A stretch of 31,487 nt of DNA from a virus. Below, in pieces: positions 23,477 through 31,279 of this stretch. A program made the translations under genes and the position numbers. The stretch is from positions 1 through 31,487 of the IMG/VR virus record IMGVR_UViG_3300044640_001162. One strand, given 5' to 3'. Positions within the stretch are counted from its first letter, which is position 1; every line of letters starts with the position of its first letter. The notes beneath the pieces are model-generated. The model was given only the letters and a program-made list of their open reading frames with translations. It ran no database searches and was not told where the DNA came from.

Positions 23477-23873
23477 TGTTTTTCCTCTGTATGAATTTAA
23501 GGTTCGTGCTCTGTACAAATTAATCAGACGTCAATTGATGGATGATACGATTAATAGTGTGCAACTAAAAAAAGATCTTTTCGATTCTCTCAGATCTCTT
23601 GTTTGGTACTACAAAGACGTAGACAACAGCCCAATTGTTGGATGTCAATTTGAAGTGATTGAAGAAGTTGCTGGTAAATTGATCGCCAAGAACATTAGAG
23701 GCTTTTTGGTTCTAAATTCTGGATCTGAAATAGCTTTCAATAATCCTATCTTGAATGAGTGTATTTTAAGCTTGTTCTCAAAGAAAATAAAGAAGGATTC
23801 GAAACTGTTTTTTCACAGAACGACTATTGAATCTTCTGGAGATGATGATGTCGGAAAAAAGCGAAAAAAGTAA
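23460..23873 (+). CDS. Small phage protein of unknown function
   Basis: The 137-residue product starts at GTG 23460, with TAGGAG at 23445-23450, and overlaps the previous gene by 17 bases. It is alpha/beta in character: an N-terminal helix pair (YEFKVRALYKLIRRQLMDD, VQLKKDLFDSLRSLVWYY), then strands (IVGCQFEVIEE, RGFLVLNSGS), and a very basic end (KKRKK). No family is recognised. The last 26 bases overlap the nuclease gene. Confidence 0.6.
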   Translation: MAKEDNVFPLYEFKVRALYKLIRRQLMDDTINSVQLKKDLFDSLRSLVWYYKDVDNSPIVGCQFEVIEEVAGKLIAKNIRGFLVLNSGSEIAFNNPILNECILSLFSKKIKKDSKLFFHRTTIESSGDDDVGKKRKK

Positions 23874-24459
23874 AGACTTCAATCTCTACGAAGAGAAAAA
23901 GAAGATTCTCAAAGACAAGAGAGTTTTGAGAAATAAAATTATCGGAAATGACACTGTTGATGGAAGCACCTTTCAACGACACTACGGAGAATTGACGAAG
24001 ACGCGACGGGCTTTGAAGATTGAATTCTTTGGAAGCAAATCAAAGGCTTCCGGAACTGATGGTAAGGACACATCCATCGAAGTCTTCGTCGAAAACCTCT
24101 TGACTGAACTCGGAGTAGACTTCAAGAAGCAGAAGGCGATTCGATACATCAATGTTGACTTCTTTGTGAAAGATAGGAATCTTGCCATCGAGGTTTGTGG
24201 AGATTATTGGCACGTCAACTCTAGAGTCTACGAGACCCCCAAGAATAACATTCAGAAAAAGAATCTAGAAAAAGATCGTCTGTCAAAAGAGGTTCTGAAA
24301 AAAGCTAAGGTTCATAGGTTGGAAATTTGGGAGCTGGACATAAAGAAAAGTCCAGAAATCGTTAGACAAAAATTGAAAGAAGTTCTCGAATCGACAGATT
24401 TTGAATCTGAAGAACTTCTCGATTTGTCTAGCCACGATTGGACGAAAGGTAAAGAATGA
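23848..24459 (+). CDS. Vsr/PD-(D/E)XK-like endonuclease
   Basis: The 203-residue product has the signature of Vsr-type restriction-fold nucleases: an N-terminal helix with SIEVFVENLLTELGV, a YINVDFFVKDRNLAIEVCGDYWH core with D104 and E115 as candidate metal ligands and the G-D-x-W-H ending, then EKDRLSKEVLKKAKVHRLEIW. Vsr proteins nick mismatched DNA; related phage enzymes act as homing endonucleases or in DNA repair. Residues 1-70 are Lys-rich and unassigned. Of three tandem ATG codons (23842, 23845, 23848), the last is best spaced from GGAG at 23838-23841. It lies among replication genes and overlaps the exonuclease gene (ATGA). Confidence 0.75.
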   Translation: MSEKSEKSKDFNLYEEKKKILKDKRVLRNKIIGNDTVDGSTFQRHYGELTKTRRALKIEFFGSKSKASGTDGKDTSIEVFVENLLTELGVDFKKQKAIRYINVDFFVKDRNLAIEVCGDYWHVNSRVYETPKNNIQKKNLEKDRLSKEVLKKAKVHRLEIWELDIKKSPEIVRQKLKEVLESTDFESEELLDLSSHDWTKGKE

Positions 24460-25430
24460 CAACTCTGCTGATTGATGGAACCAACTTGGCCATCATTCAT
24501 TTTACCGCCAATCCTTCCGTTGACTCTAATGGAGTTCCGGTAGGGATGGTCAAAGGTTTTTTGAATGCTTTATCCAACTTGAACAGAACTTTGTCGCCAG
24601 ACAAAATCATGATTTTCTTCGACGGCAAAGGAAATTCAAATCAGAGAAAAGCAATATTCTCTGAATATAAAGAGGGACGGAAAGCGAAGCAGGTCGTTGG
24701 ACGTCTGTACAAGTTTTCCGACTCGGACAAAGCAGAAAAGAACAAAGAATATCAGTTCTTCATTCTTCGAGAAATGATTGACTTGTTGCCAGTAACAATG
24801 ACTGTGTGCAATAATTTCGAGGCAGACGACGGAATTTCATACACTGCAAAGTATCGGAAAGAAAACAACCTCGGACACGTCTACATTGTTTCTTGCGACA
24901 AAGACTTCTATCAGCTAATCGATTCTGACGTTTCGGTGTACAATCCAATGTCAAAAAAGATTTTTGGCCGAAACGAAGTCATAGAAGAGTTTGGAATTCA
25001 TCCCAACAATTGGCTTTTGTATCGTGCTATTGTTGGTGATGTTTCTGATAATATTGATGGCGTAAAAGGGCTTGGACCAAAGACTCTCTTGAAGATATTC
25101 TCTCTTGAGTCCGATATAAAATTTGACTTAGAAGATGTCGAAACAGTTTGCGATAGTGTTGAAGTCAACTCAAAAAAGCCAGACACTCTTACGAAAAACC
25201 TTCTAAAGATCAAAGAGAATCTTTCAAAAATAAAAAGAAATTGGGAACTGATGAATCTATCTTCTCCAATGCTTACCTCAAATTCTAGAGAGGTTCTTGA
25301 TGGAGCGATGACGGAGTCCACTCACTTCAAAAAACTGGAATTCTGGAAAGCTTCAACGAATAACTGTTTGAATTTAAATCTACCATCATTTGACAACTTG
25401 AGATTTCTCACAAAAGGAAAAAATAAATGA
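24456..25430 (+). CDS. 5'-3' exonuclease/RNase H, T4 Rnh-like (FEN family)
   Basis: The 324-residue product carries the acidic metal-binding motifs of the 5' nuclease family: D7 in LLIDGTN, an IFFDGKGN strand, E122-A-D124-D125, S146-C-D148-K-D150 (FYQL follows), and G194-DVSDN with the helix-hairpin-helix GVKGLGPKT. T4 RNase H has the same set and the same size (305 residues); it removes RNA primers and adjacent DNA during lagging-strand synthesis. The position between a nuclease and the gp41-like helicase fits. It overlaps neighbours at both ends with ATGA junctions. Confidence 0.93.
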   Translation: MTTLLIDGTNLAIIHFTANPSVDSNGVPVGMVKGFLNALSNLNRTLSPDKIMIFFDGKGNSNQRKAIFSEYKEGRKAKQVVGRLYKFSDSDKAEKNKEYQFFILREMIDLLPVTMTVCNNFEADDGISYTAKYRKENNLGHVYIVSCDKDFYQLIDSDVSVYNPMSKKIFGRNEVIEEFGIHPNNWLLYRAIVGDVSDNIDGVKGLGPKTLLKIFSLESDIKFDLEDVETVCDSVEVNSKKPDTLTKNLLKIKENLSKIKRNWELMNLSSPMLTSNSREVLDGAMTESTHFKKLEFWKASTNNCLNLNLPSFDNLRFLTKGKNK

Positions 25431-26800
25431 CCGAAGAAAAGAAGAATACGTTCGATCCTGGATTTGAAGAGAAGATTCCGCAAGCAATGCTGCTCGATAC
25501 AATTTGGGCAGAGCAGATTTGTGAGGTTTTGAAGCCTGAATTATTTGACTCTGTTCATACCCAAATGGTTGCAGAGATTTTGATGCAGCACTACTTTGCA
25601 TACAAAGTGTTTCCAAGTATCAATCTTTTGGAAGATATCTGCAAAAAGGATGTTGATGATCCAATCTTGTCAAAGAAGTGTCTCTCGTACATTATGCGAA
25701 TGAGGCAGAATCCTCTCAACAACGACATTGAGTATGTCAAAGATAAGGCGTTGGAATTCTTTCGCTTGCAGACTGTTGGCCGAGCCCTCAGTGAAGAAAT
25801 TCTTCCCAGGATCGAAAGTGGTCAGAATCTTGAAGACATCGTCAGCATCTTCCAGCGTGCGGTTTCGAAAGGAACCTCAGCAAATATTGGATACGATTAC
25901 AACGATGATGACAACAAGCGATTTCTAGACGTGAAAGAGAACAAGGTTTCTACTGGTTGGAAGTATCTTGACGATATTCTTCATGGAGGATATGGAGCGA
26001 AACGTCTCATTACGTGGATTGGCGCAGCCGGAGCCGGAAAGAGTTCGATGCTCGTTTGTTCTGGCGTTGGTGCTTTGCTTGCTGGAAAGACTGTGGTGCA
26101 CTACACTCTTGAGCTTGACGAGCTTGAGGTTGCCCGAAAATACGATGCTTCTATTACCGGAATCGAAATCAATAACATCTGTCTTGAACGGAAAATTGTT
26201 CTAGAAAATTTGGCCAAGAAGCTTCCGGCAGATGCTCATTTGATTATCAAAGAGTATCCGATGAAGTCAGCATCGGTTCAGACAATCAAGAGTCACCTTT
26301 CTAGACTTCGACTGAAAGGAATCATTGCAGATCTCGTCATCATCGATTACGGAGATCTTCTTCGAGTGGGAGAACAAGGCGGCCCTCGTGAAGAGCGCAG
26401 GCATGGCCTAGAATCGATTTGGCAAGACATGAAAGCTCTTGCTCAAGTCTTGGACATTCCGGTCGTTACAGCGACGCAGACGAACCGCAGCGGCTATCAG
26501 GCAGACTTGATTACGCCCGACCAAGTTTCTGAGGATTTCACAAAGATCCAGACTTCGGATTGCGTCATTACGATCGCCCGAAACATGGAGCAGAAGGCTG
26601 CTGGCGTTGGAAAGATGTATGTCGCCAAGAATCGCCAAGGTAGAGACGGGCAAATTTTTGCGTACTCGCTAAACACGGCAAATACGCAAGTTGAACTTTT
26701 CGATCTTACTGATGAGATTGAAAAGAAGATTGAGGGAGAACCTCAAACGGATCTTGATAAAATGAAAGCGTTCTCGAAAAAGAAAGGTTGGGTATCATGA
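25427..26800 (+). CDS. Replicative DNA helicase, T4 gp41/DnaB-like
   Basis: The 457-residue product is a DnaB-family hexameric helicase. An N-terminal helical domain (residues 15-130) precedes the RecA-like motor: Walker A GAAGAGKS at 199-206, an EL-D/E motif (YTLELDELEVARKYDA), Walker B LVIIDYGDLL around D307, and VVTATQTNRSG (sensor Gln) with ITIARN at the end. T4 gp41 is 475 residues. It unwinds the fork for the phage polymerase and works with primase. It starts in an ATGA overlap with the exonuclease gene and ends in another with the RyR gene. Confidence 0.94.
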   Translation: MTEEKKNTFDPGFEEKIPQAMLLDTIWAEQICEVLKPELFDSVHTQMVAEILMQHYFAYKVFPSINLLEDICKKDVDDPILSKKCLSYIMRMRQNPLNNDIEYVKDKALEFFRLQTVGRALSEEILPRIESGQNLEDIVSIFQRAVSKGTSANIGYDYNDDDNKRFLDVKENKVSTGWKYLDDILHGGYGAKRLITWIGAAGAGKSSMLVCSGVGALLAGKTVVHYTLELDELEVARKYDASITGIEINNICLERKIVLENLAKKLPADAHLIIKEYPMKSASVQTIKSHLSRLRLKGIIADLVIIDYGDLLRVGEQGGPREERRHGLESIWQDMKALAQVLDIPVVTATQTNRSGYQADLITPDQVSEDFTKIQTSDCVITIARNMEQKAAGVGKMYVAKNRQGRDGQIFAYSLNTANTQVELFDLTDEIEKKIEGEPQTDLDKMKAFSKKKGWVS

Positions 26801-27180
26801 AGGAAGTTAATAGTTTGTCGAAAGAAGAGAAGATTGATGCTTGCGCTCGTGCAACGCATGAGGCGAACCGCGCCTATTGTCTCGCACTTGGAGATGAGTC
26901 TCAATTGCCTTGGGATTCTGCGCCAGGATGGCAAAGAGGCAGTGCTCGAATTGGAGTTGAGGGCGCCATCAATGGAGCAACTCCGGAGCAATCTCATGAA
27001 TCATGGCTTGCGGTAAAGGCTGCTGATGGATGGCGATATGGACCCACAAAAGATCCTGAAGCAAAAACACATCCATGCTTCGTTCCATATTCAGAATTAC
27101 CAGAAGCGCAAAAGGCAAAGGATCATGTGTTTGTAGCTGTGGCCCGAGCAATGTGGGCGGCACTTGGAGGTGCTCAATGA
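26797..27180 (+). CDS. RyR-domain protein
   Basis: The 127-residue product is a single RyR domain: DACARATHEANRAYCLALGD, then PWDSAPGWQRGSARIGVE, PEQSHESWLAVKAADGWRYG, and KTHPCFVPYSELPEAQKAKD, all close to the family pattern. RyR domains occur singly in phages and bacteria; some work has predicted them to sense nucleotide-derived ligands, but the phage role is not established. ATG 26797 overlaps the helicase stop (ATGA), which rules out TTG 26788. Its first eleven residues are almost the same as those of the next, unrelated protein. A TGA at the end overlaps the next ATG. Confidence 0.88.
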   Translation: MKEVNSLSKEEKIDACARATHEANRAYCLALGDESQLPWDSAPGWQRGSARIGVEGAINGATPEQSHESWLAVKAADGWRYGPTKDPEAKTHPCFVPYSELPEAQKAKDHVFVAVARAMWAALGGAQ

Positions 27181-27563
27181 AGGAAGATGTGAATTATTTG
27201 TCGAAGGAAGAACTGTCAGCTTACTCAAACAGCAAGTCTGTCTCCGAATGGTGTACGGATTGTTACGAAGTGTCTCGAAGCAAGGGTTGGTACGACGTCG
27301 AAAAGGTTGGTACTTTCGAGCGTCTGCTTCTTGTTCATTGTGAGATCTCGGAGGCCGTAGAAGAGCTTCGTGCTGGACATCTCGTTGATCAGGTCTATCT
27401 CAAGAACGGAAAGCCGGAAGGCGCCATTGTGGAGATTGCAGATGCCATCATTCGCATTTTCGATCTTTGCGGAGGCGAGGGAATTGATCTTGCTGCCGTG
27501 ATTAATCTCAAGAACGAGTATAACAAAACTCGTCCATATCGTCACGGCGGAAAAGTGATTTGA
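27177..27563 (+). CDS. MazG-like nucleotide pyrophosphohydrolase
   Basis: The 128-residue product has the all-alpha NTP pyrophosphatase motif EXXE-(12-28)-EXXD: E56-I-S-E59 (AVEEL follows) and E86-I-A-D89, with 26 residues between, then a family-like ending KNEYNKTRPYRHGGK. MazG-like enzymes remove pyrophosphate from NTPs or dNTPs, including (p)ppGpp-related or non-canonical nucleotides; the substrate here is unknown. ATG 27177 overlaps the RyR stop, which rules out the upstream TTG 27075. Position beside the ribonucleotide reductase fits nucleotide-pool control. The N-terminal leader copies that of the RyR protein. Confidence 0.87.
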   Translation: MKEDVNYLSKEELSAYSNSKSVSEWCTDCYEVSRSKGWYDVEKVGTFERLLLVHCEISEAVEELRAGHLVDQVYLKNGKPEGAIVEIADAIIRIFDLCGGEGIDLAAVINLKNEYNKTRPYRHGGKVI

Positions 27564-27595
27564 ATCTGGACTTGATTTCTATCTAAGGCTCCCCT

Positions 27596-28585
27596 ATGAC
27601 ACTACTGGTTCCAAGACAAGTTTACAAACCGTACATGTATCCCGAGTGCTTTGATTTTTGGTTGAAGCAACAGCAAGCACACTGGCTGGTCACTGAAGTT
27701 CCAATGAATGGAGATGTCCAAGATTGGAAAATGTCTTTGACTGACAATGAAAAAGTTGTCGTTGGAGGAATCTTGAAAGGATTTATCCAATCGGAGATTC
27801 AAGTAAATGAGTATTGGAGCCAGAAAGTGGCCTCTTGGTTTCGGCATCCTGAAATTCAGATGATGGCTATTACATTTGGCGCTTTCGAATCGATTCATAC
27901 TAATGCGTACTCTCATCTGAATGAAACTTTGGGAATCGAGGATTATGACGCCTTTCTTGCCGAGCCAACAGCAAAGGCGAAAATTGATCGCTTGGTAGAA
28001 TTTAACAAAGAAACCGGAGCGACAAAAGAAGAAATCGCCCTCTCGCTTGCAGTTTTCTCTGCTTTCACTGAGGGTGTTTCTCTTTTTGCAAATTTTGCTG
28101 TGCTACTAAATTTCGAAAGGTTCAATAAACTCAAAGGCGTTGGAAGAATTATTAGCTGGTCGATCAGAGATGAGACGCTTCATTCTTCTGCTGGATGTTG
28201 GTTGTTTAGAACTTTCATCAAAGAGAATCCCGAAATTTGGACAGACGAATTGAAGAAGAAGATATATCAGGCGGCCAGAGACACCGTAGCGATCGAGGAT
28301 GCGTTCATCGACAAGGTGTTTGCGGGCGGCTCAATTCAGGGATTAGATCCGAAAGATTTGAAGAACTTCATTCGAAGCCAAGCAAACATGAAGCTCGGAG
28401 AACTTGGATTGAAGATGAACTGGAAAACTTTAGACAAAGACTCTTTGGAGAAATTTGAGGCGTGGTTTGAGCCTCTTTCTTCTGGCGCCACAAGTGTTGA
28501 TTTCTTCAGCCAGAGAGTGTCAGCTTATGGCAAAGGTGTAGTAACTTTTGATGATGGAATGTTTGATGAGGAGGACGAAGGATGA
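27596..28585 (+). CDS. nrdB: Ribonucleotide reductase class I, small subunit (NrdB)
   Basis: The 329-residue product is the radical-generating subunit. All six carboxylate/His metal ligands are present in order: D43, E98 and H101 (FESIHTNAY), E159 (FTEGVSLF), E193 and H196 (SIRDETLH). Y105 sits four residues after H101, the place of the radical Tyr in E. coli NrdB (Y122), so this is the Tyr-radical type. The C-terminus (VDFFSQRVSAYGKG, then an acidic tail) would dock on NrdA. It is shorter than the E. coli protein (375). ATG 27596 follows a 32-base gap with AAGG; the stop overlaps the nrdA start (ATGA). Confidence 0.96.
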   Translation: MTLLVPRQVYKPYMYPECFDFWLKQQQAHWLVTEVPMNGDVQDWKMSLTDNEKVVVGGILKGFIQSEIQVNEYWSQKVASWFRHPEIQMMAITFGAFESIHTNAYSHLNETLGIEDYDAFLAEPTAKAKIDRLVEFNKETGATKEEIALSLAVFSAFTEGVSLFANFAVLLNFERFNKLKGVGRIISWSIRDETLHSSAGCWLFRTFIKENPEIWTDELKKKIYQAARDTVAIEDAFIDKVFAGGSIQGLDPKDLKNFIRSQANMKLGELGLKMNWKTLDKDSLEKFEAWFEPLSSGATSVDFFSQRVSAYGKGVVTFDDGMFDEEDEG

Positions 28586-30336
28586 ATCTAGAAGAATTGA
28601 AGACTGCCGGAGAAGCTCCCGACTGGATGACGGAAGACTCTTTTAAGACTCTTTCTGGTGGATATCTCCTCGAAGGCGAGACTCCAAAAGCAATGTATCG
28701 CCGAGTGGCATACGGTGTCGGCCACCGCATTGCGGAAATGTCCCAAGAAGGAAAGGGTTATGACATTTCTATTTCGGAAGAATTTTTTAGTTTAATGTGG
28801 AAGAATTGGCTTTGTCCTGCGTCTCCCATTCTTTCAAATGTTGGCACAACAAGAGGCTTGCCAATTAGCTGCTTTTCTGTAGCAATTCCTGATTCTGTTG
28901 ACGGGATAATGAAGAGCATGCACGAAGTTGCTATGTTGAGCAAAAACGGCGGAGGTGTTGGAACGCACTGGAACGCAGTTCGTCCAAGAGGCTCAAAAAT
29001 TTCACAAAATGGAACTTCGTCTGGCACTCTTTCATTCTTGAAGATATTGGACTCGACGGCGGTTGGCGTTTCTCAGGGAGGAGTTCGTCGTGGTGCTGCG
29101 GCTGCTTATCTTGATATCGAACACGGAGACTTTGATGAGTTTCTGCAAATGCGCAAACCAGTCGGAGATCCGAATAGCCAATGTTTGAATCTTCATCATG
29201 GAGTTTGTATTTCTGATTCTTTCATGAAAAAAGTCAAGGATGGAGACGAAGAAGCTCGTCGACGTTGGCAGAAGGTTCTAAAAACTCGTCTTGAGGTTGG
29301 CGAGCCGTACATGTTCTTTACGGACAACGTAAACAACGCAAATCCTCAGTGCTACAAAGATCTTGGTCTTCTTGTTCAGGCTTCGAACATCTGCACAGAA
29401 ATCATGTTGTTCACTGATTTTCTCCACAGTTTTGTTTGTTGTTTGAGTTCCTTGAATCTTGCGAGATACGATGAATGGAAAGATACCAATCTCGTACAAA
29501 CCTCAATTCTCTTTCTCGATGGAGTCATTGAAGAGTTTATTCAAAAAGCAAAAGACATTCCAGGTTTCGAAAATTCTGCACGTTTTGCAATCAAGAGTCG
29601 AGCAATTGGTCTTGGCGTTTTGGGTTTTCACACATTGTTGCAGCAAAAAGGTTTGGCTTTCGATTCGATGGAAGCCCACATTCTCAATTCGAAGATTTTC
29701 AAGGGAATCCACGAAAAAGGTGAACAAGCCACAAAGACTCTTGCGGATCTTTTTGGCGAACCAGAATGGTGCAAAGGTCACGGAAGGCGTCACACGCATC
29801 TATTTGCTATCGCTCCAACTGCATCAAATTCTATCATCTCTGGCGGAATGTCGAGCGGCATTGAACCAATCACAGCAAATCTTATCTCAAAAGGAACAGC
29901 GAAGGGAACTTTCCAAATCAAAAACAAGCTTCTCGAAGAGCTTCTCGAAACTCTTGGAGAGAATACGTCCAAGACTTGGAAGTCGATCAACCTGCAAGAC
30001 GGAAGCGTACAACATCTCAATTTCTTGACAGAAGAACAAAAGAAAATTTTCTTGACAGCGAGAGAAATTGATCAAATGGCTTTGGTACGTCTGGCTGCCG
30101 CCAGACAGAAGTTTATTGACCAGGGTCAGTCCTTGAACCTCTTCTTCTTTCCAGATGTAGATCAAAAGAAGCTTCACAAGATTCATGTAGAAGCACACAA
30201 GCTTGGAATCAAGTCTTTGTATTACACTCATAGCAATTCTCCTTTGAAAGATTCTGGAACAAAGGAGTATAAACGCGAGAGCATTGAGTCGAAAGCTCCA
30301 AAGCCTCCCGAAGATTGTGCTTTGTGTGAGGGCTGA
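28582..30336 (+). CDS. nrdA: Ribonucleotide reductase class I, large subunit (NrdA)
   Basis: The 584-residue product reduces ribonucleotides to deoxyribonucleotides. Active-site residues are present: C97 (SCF) and C286 (VCCLSSLNL) as the redox pair, N269-I-C271-T-E273 as the thiyl-radical triad, Y547-Y548 for radical transfer, and a C-terminal CALCEG thiol pair. It begins only about 80 residues before C97, whereas E. coli and T4 NrdA have an extra N-terminal ATP-cone domain (about 750-760 residues in all), so the dATP off-switch is missing. It forms an operon with nrdB. The next ATG follows the stop directly and belongs to an HNH endonuclease, but the NrdA C-terminus is intact. Confidence 0.96.
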   Translation: MNLEELKTAGEAPDWMTEDSFKTLSGGYLLEGETPKAMYRRVAYGVGHRIAEMSQEGKGYDISISEEFFSLMWKNWLCPASPILSNVGTTRGLPISCFSVAIPDSVDGIMKSMHEVAMLSKNGGGVGTHWNAVRPRGSKISQNGTSSGTLSFLKILDSTAVGVSQGGVRRGAAAAYLDIEHGDFDEFLQMRKPVGDPNSQCLNLHHGVCISDSFMKKVKDGDEEARRRWQKVLKTRLEVGEPYMFFTDNVNNANPQCYKDLGLLVQASNICTEIMLFTDFLHSFVCCLSSLNLARYDEWKDTNLVQTSILFLDGVIEEFIQKAKDIPGFENSARFAIKSRAIGLGVLGFHTLLQQKGLAFDSMEAHILNSKIFKGIHEKGEQATKTLADLFGEPEWCKGHGRRHTHLFAIAPTASNSIISGGMSSGIEPITANLISKGTAKGTFQIKNKLLEELLETLGENTSKTWKSINLQDGSVQHLNFLTEEQKKIFLTAREIDQMALVRLAAARQKFIDQGQSLNLFFFPDVDQKKLHKIHVEAHKLGIKSLYYTHSNSPLKDSGTKEYKRESIESKAPKPPEDCALCEG

Positions 30337-31155
30337 ATGAGTGGTAAAGATTTTATCGAAGCCGATTTTATTGGAAAACAAAGTAATCAGTTGACGATAG
30401 TGCAGTTCACCGAAAAGAACAAACACAGACAGAAAATGTGCTTAGTTTCTTGTTCTTGTGGAGCATCCAAGATTATCAGATTTAGTTTATTTAAGTCTGG
30501 TACTCAAAAACATTGTGGTGCAGCCATTCATCGAATGGAGCTTAATAAAAAAAAAGGTTCTGTATTCAAGAGCGGAGACAAGTATAATTGTTTGACTTTT
30601 TTGCGTTTCGAAAAACAAAACAAACACAACAGCCCAATGTGGTTATGTTTGTGTGATTGCGGGAAAGAAAAAATTATACTCGCCTCCAGTGTGAAAAATG
30701 GTCACACAAAGTCTTGTGGTTGTTTGCCGAATGCAATTACCATAAACACAGAAAAGTCAAAAAATTTAACAGAATTGGACACAATACGATATGCAGCAAG
30801 ATCTGTTTACAGACAATCTTACAAGGATGGAAATTTGTCTTTTGAGGATTTTTTAATTTTGTCACAAAAAAATTGTTTTTATTGTGGCGCATCCCGTCTG
30901 AACAAGACTCACTTAGTATACAAAACCAATGGTGAAAAAAAGGTTTTATCATCGAAGAGAGAATACAGTGGACACCAAAAGAATCCAGATGCATATTTTG
31001 TATACAACGGGTTAGATAGGATAGACAGTAAATTGCCTCACGATAAAGAGAATTTGGTCCCATGTTGTTATATTTGCAATAAAATGAAACTTGCATCAAG
31101 TCTTGAAGAGTTTGTTTGTCAAATCAAGAAAATTCATGACCATATGTCGCTTTGA
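30337..31155 (+). CDS. HNH homing-type endonuclease
   Basis: The 272-residue product has two N-terminal zinc/DNA-binding modules of the kind found in phage homing proteins: CLVSCSCGASK ending in KHCGA (about 35-63) and LCLCDCGKEKII ending in TKSCGC (about 103-129). The C-terminal HNH-type core has C180-FY-C183 and C244-YI-C247 as a treble-clef zinc site with NGLDRID (224-230) and LPHDKENLVP between them. The ATG abuts the nrdA stop with no gap. The gene is visibly richer in A/T than its neighbours, with poly-A and poly-T runs and AT-ending codons, a usual sign of an acquired homing endonuclease. Free-standing enzymes like this cut alleles that lack them. Confidence 0.86.
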   Translation: MSGKDFIEADFIGKQSNQLTIVQFTEKNKHRQKMCLVSCSCGASKIIRFSLFKSGTQKHCGAAIHRMELNKKKGSVFKSGDKYNCLTFLRFEKQNKHNSPMWLCLCDCGKEKIILASSVKNGHTKSCGCLPNAITINTEKSKNLTELDTIRYAARSVYRQSYKDGNLSFEDFLILSQKNCFYCGASRLNKTHLVYKTNGEKKVLSSKREYSGHQKNPDAYFVYNGLDRIDSKLPHDKENLVPCCYICNKMKLASSLEEFVCQIKKIHDHMSL

Positions 31156-31277
31156 TCGTTGCGTCGTTGCCGTATGCTGCTAAGCTCGAACTGCGAGAAG
31201 GCTTGCGCAATATTTATATCAAGAAGTCTCTTGGTGATTGGCGCCCTCCATTTTCGAACAACAAGAAAGAAGAGTAA
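31140..31277 (+). pseudogene. Headless coding remnant after the HNH gene
   Basis: A frame open from just after a TGA at 31137 encodes LPYAAKLELREGLRNIYIKK, then SLGDWRPPFSNNKKEE and a TAA at 31275-31277. Its codons are of the native, higher-GC style (CTC, CTG, CGC, GGC), unlike the HNH gene. It has no credible start: the only candidate, TTG 31152, has no ribosome site. It ends 2 bases before the start of the next gene, as an operon member would. It is probably the 3' end of a native gene whose 5' part was lost when the HNH gene entered. I do not recognise the family. Confidence 0.5.
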
Positions 31278-31279
31278 AG

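Noticed and set aside
30337-30345. NrdA truncated by the HNH insertion
   Set aside because: NrdA ends with the expected thiol pair (CALC) and two more residues before its stop, so it appears complete.
29887-30426. 179-codon open frame on the - strand spanning the nrdA-HNH junction
   Set aside because: Covers the conserved C-terminus of NrdA in antisense and has no coding pattern.
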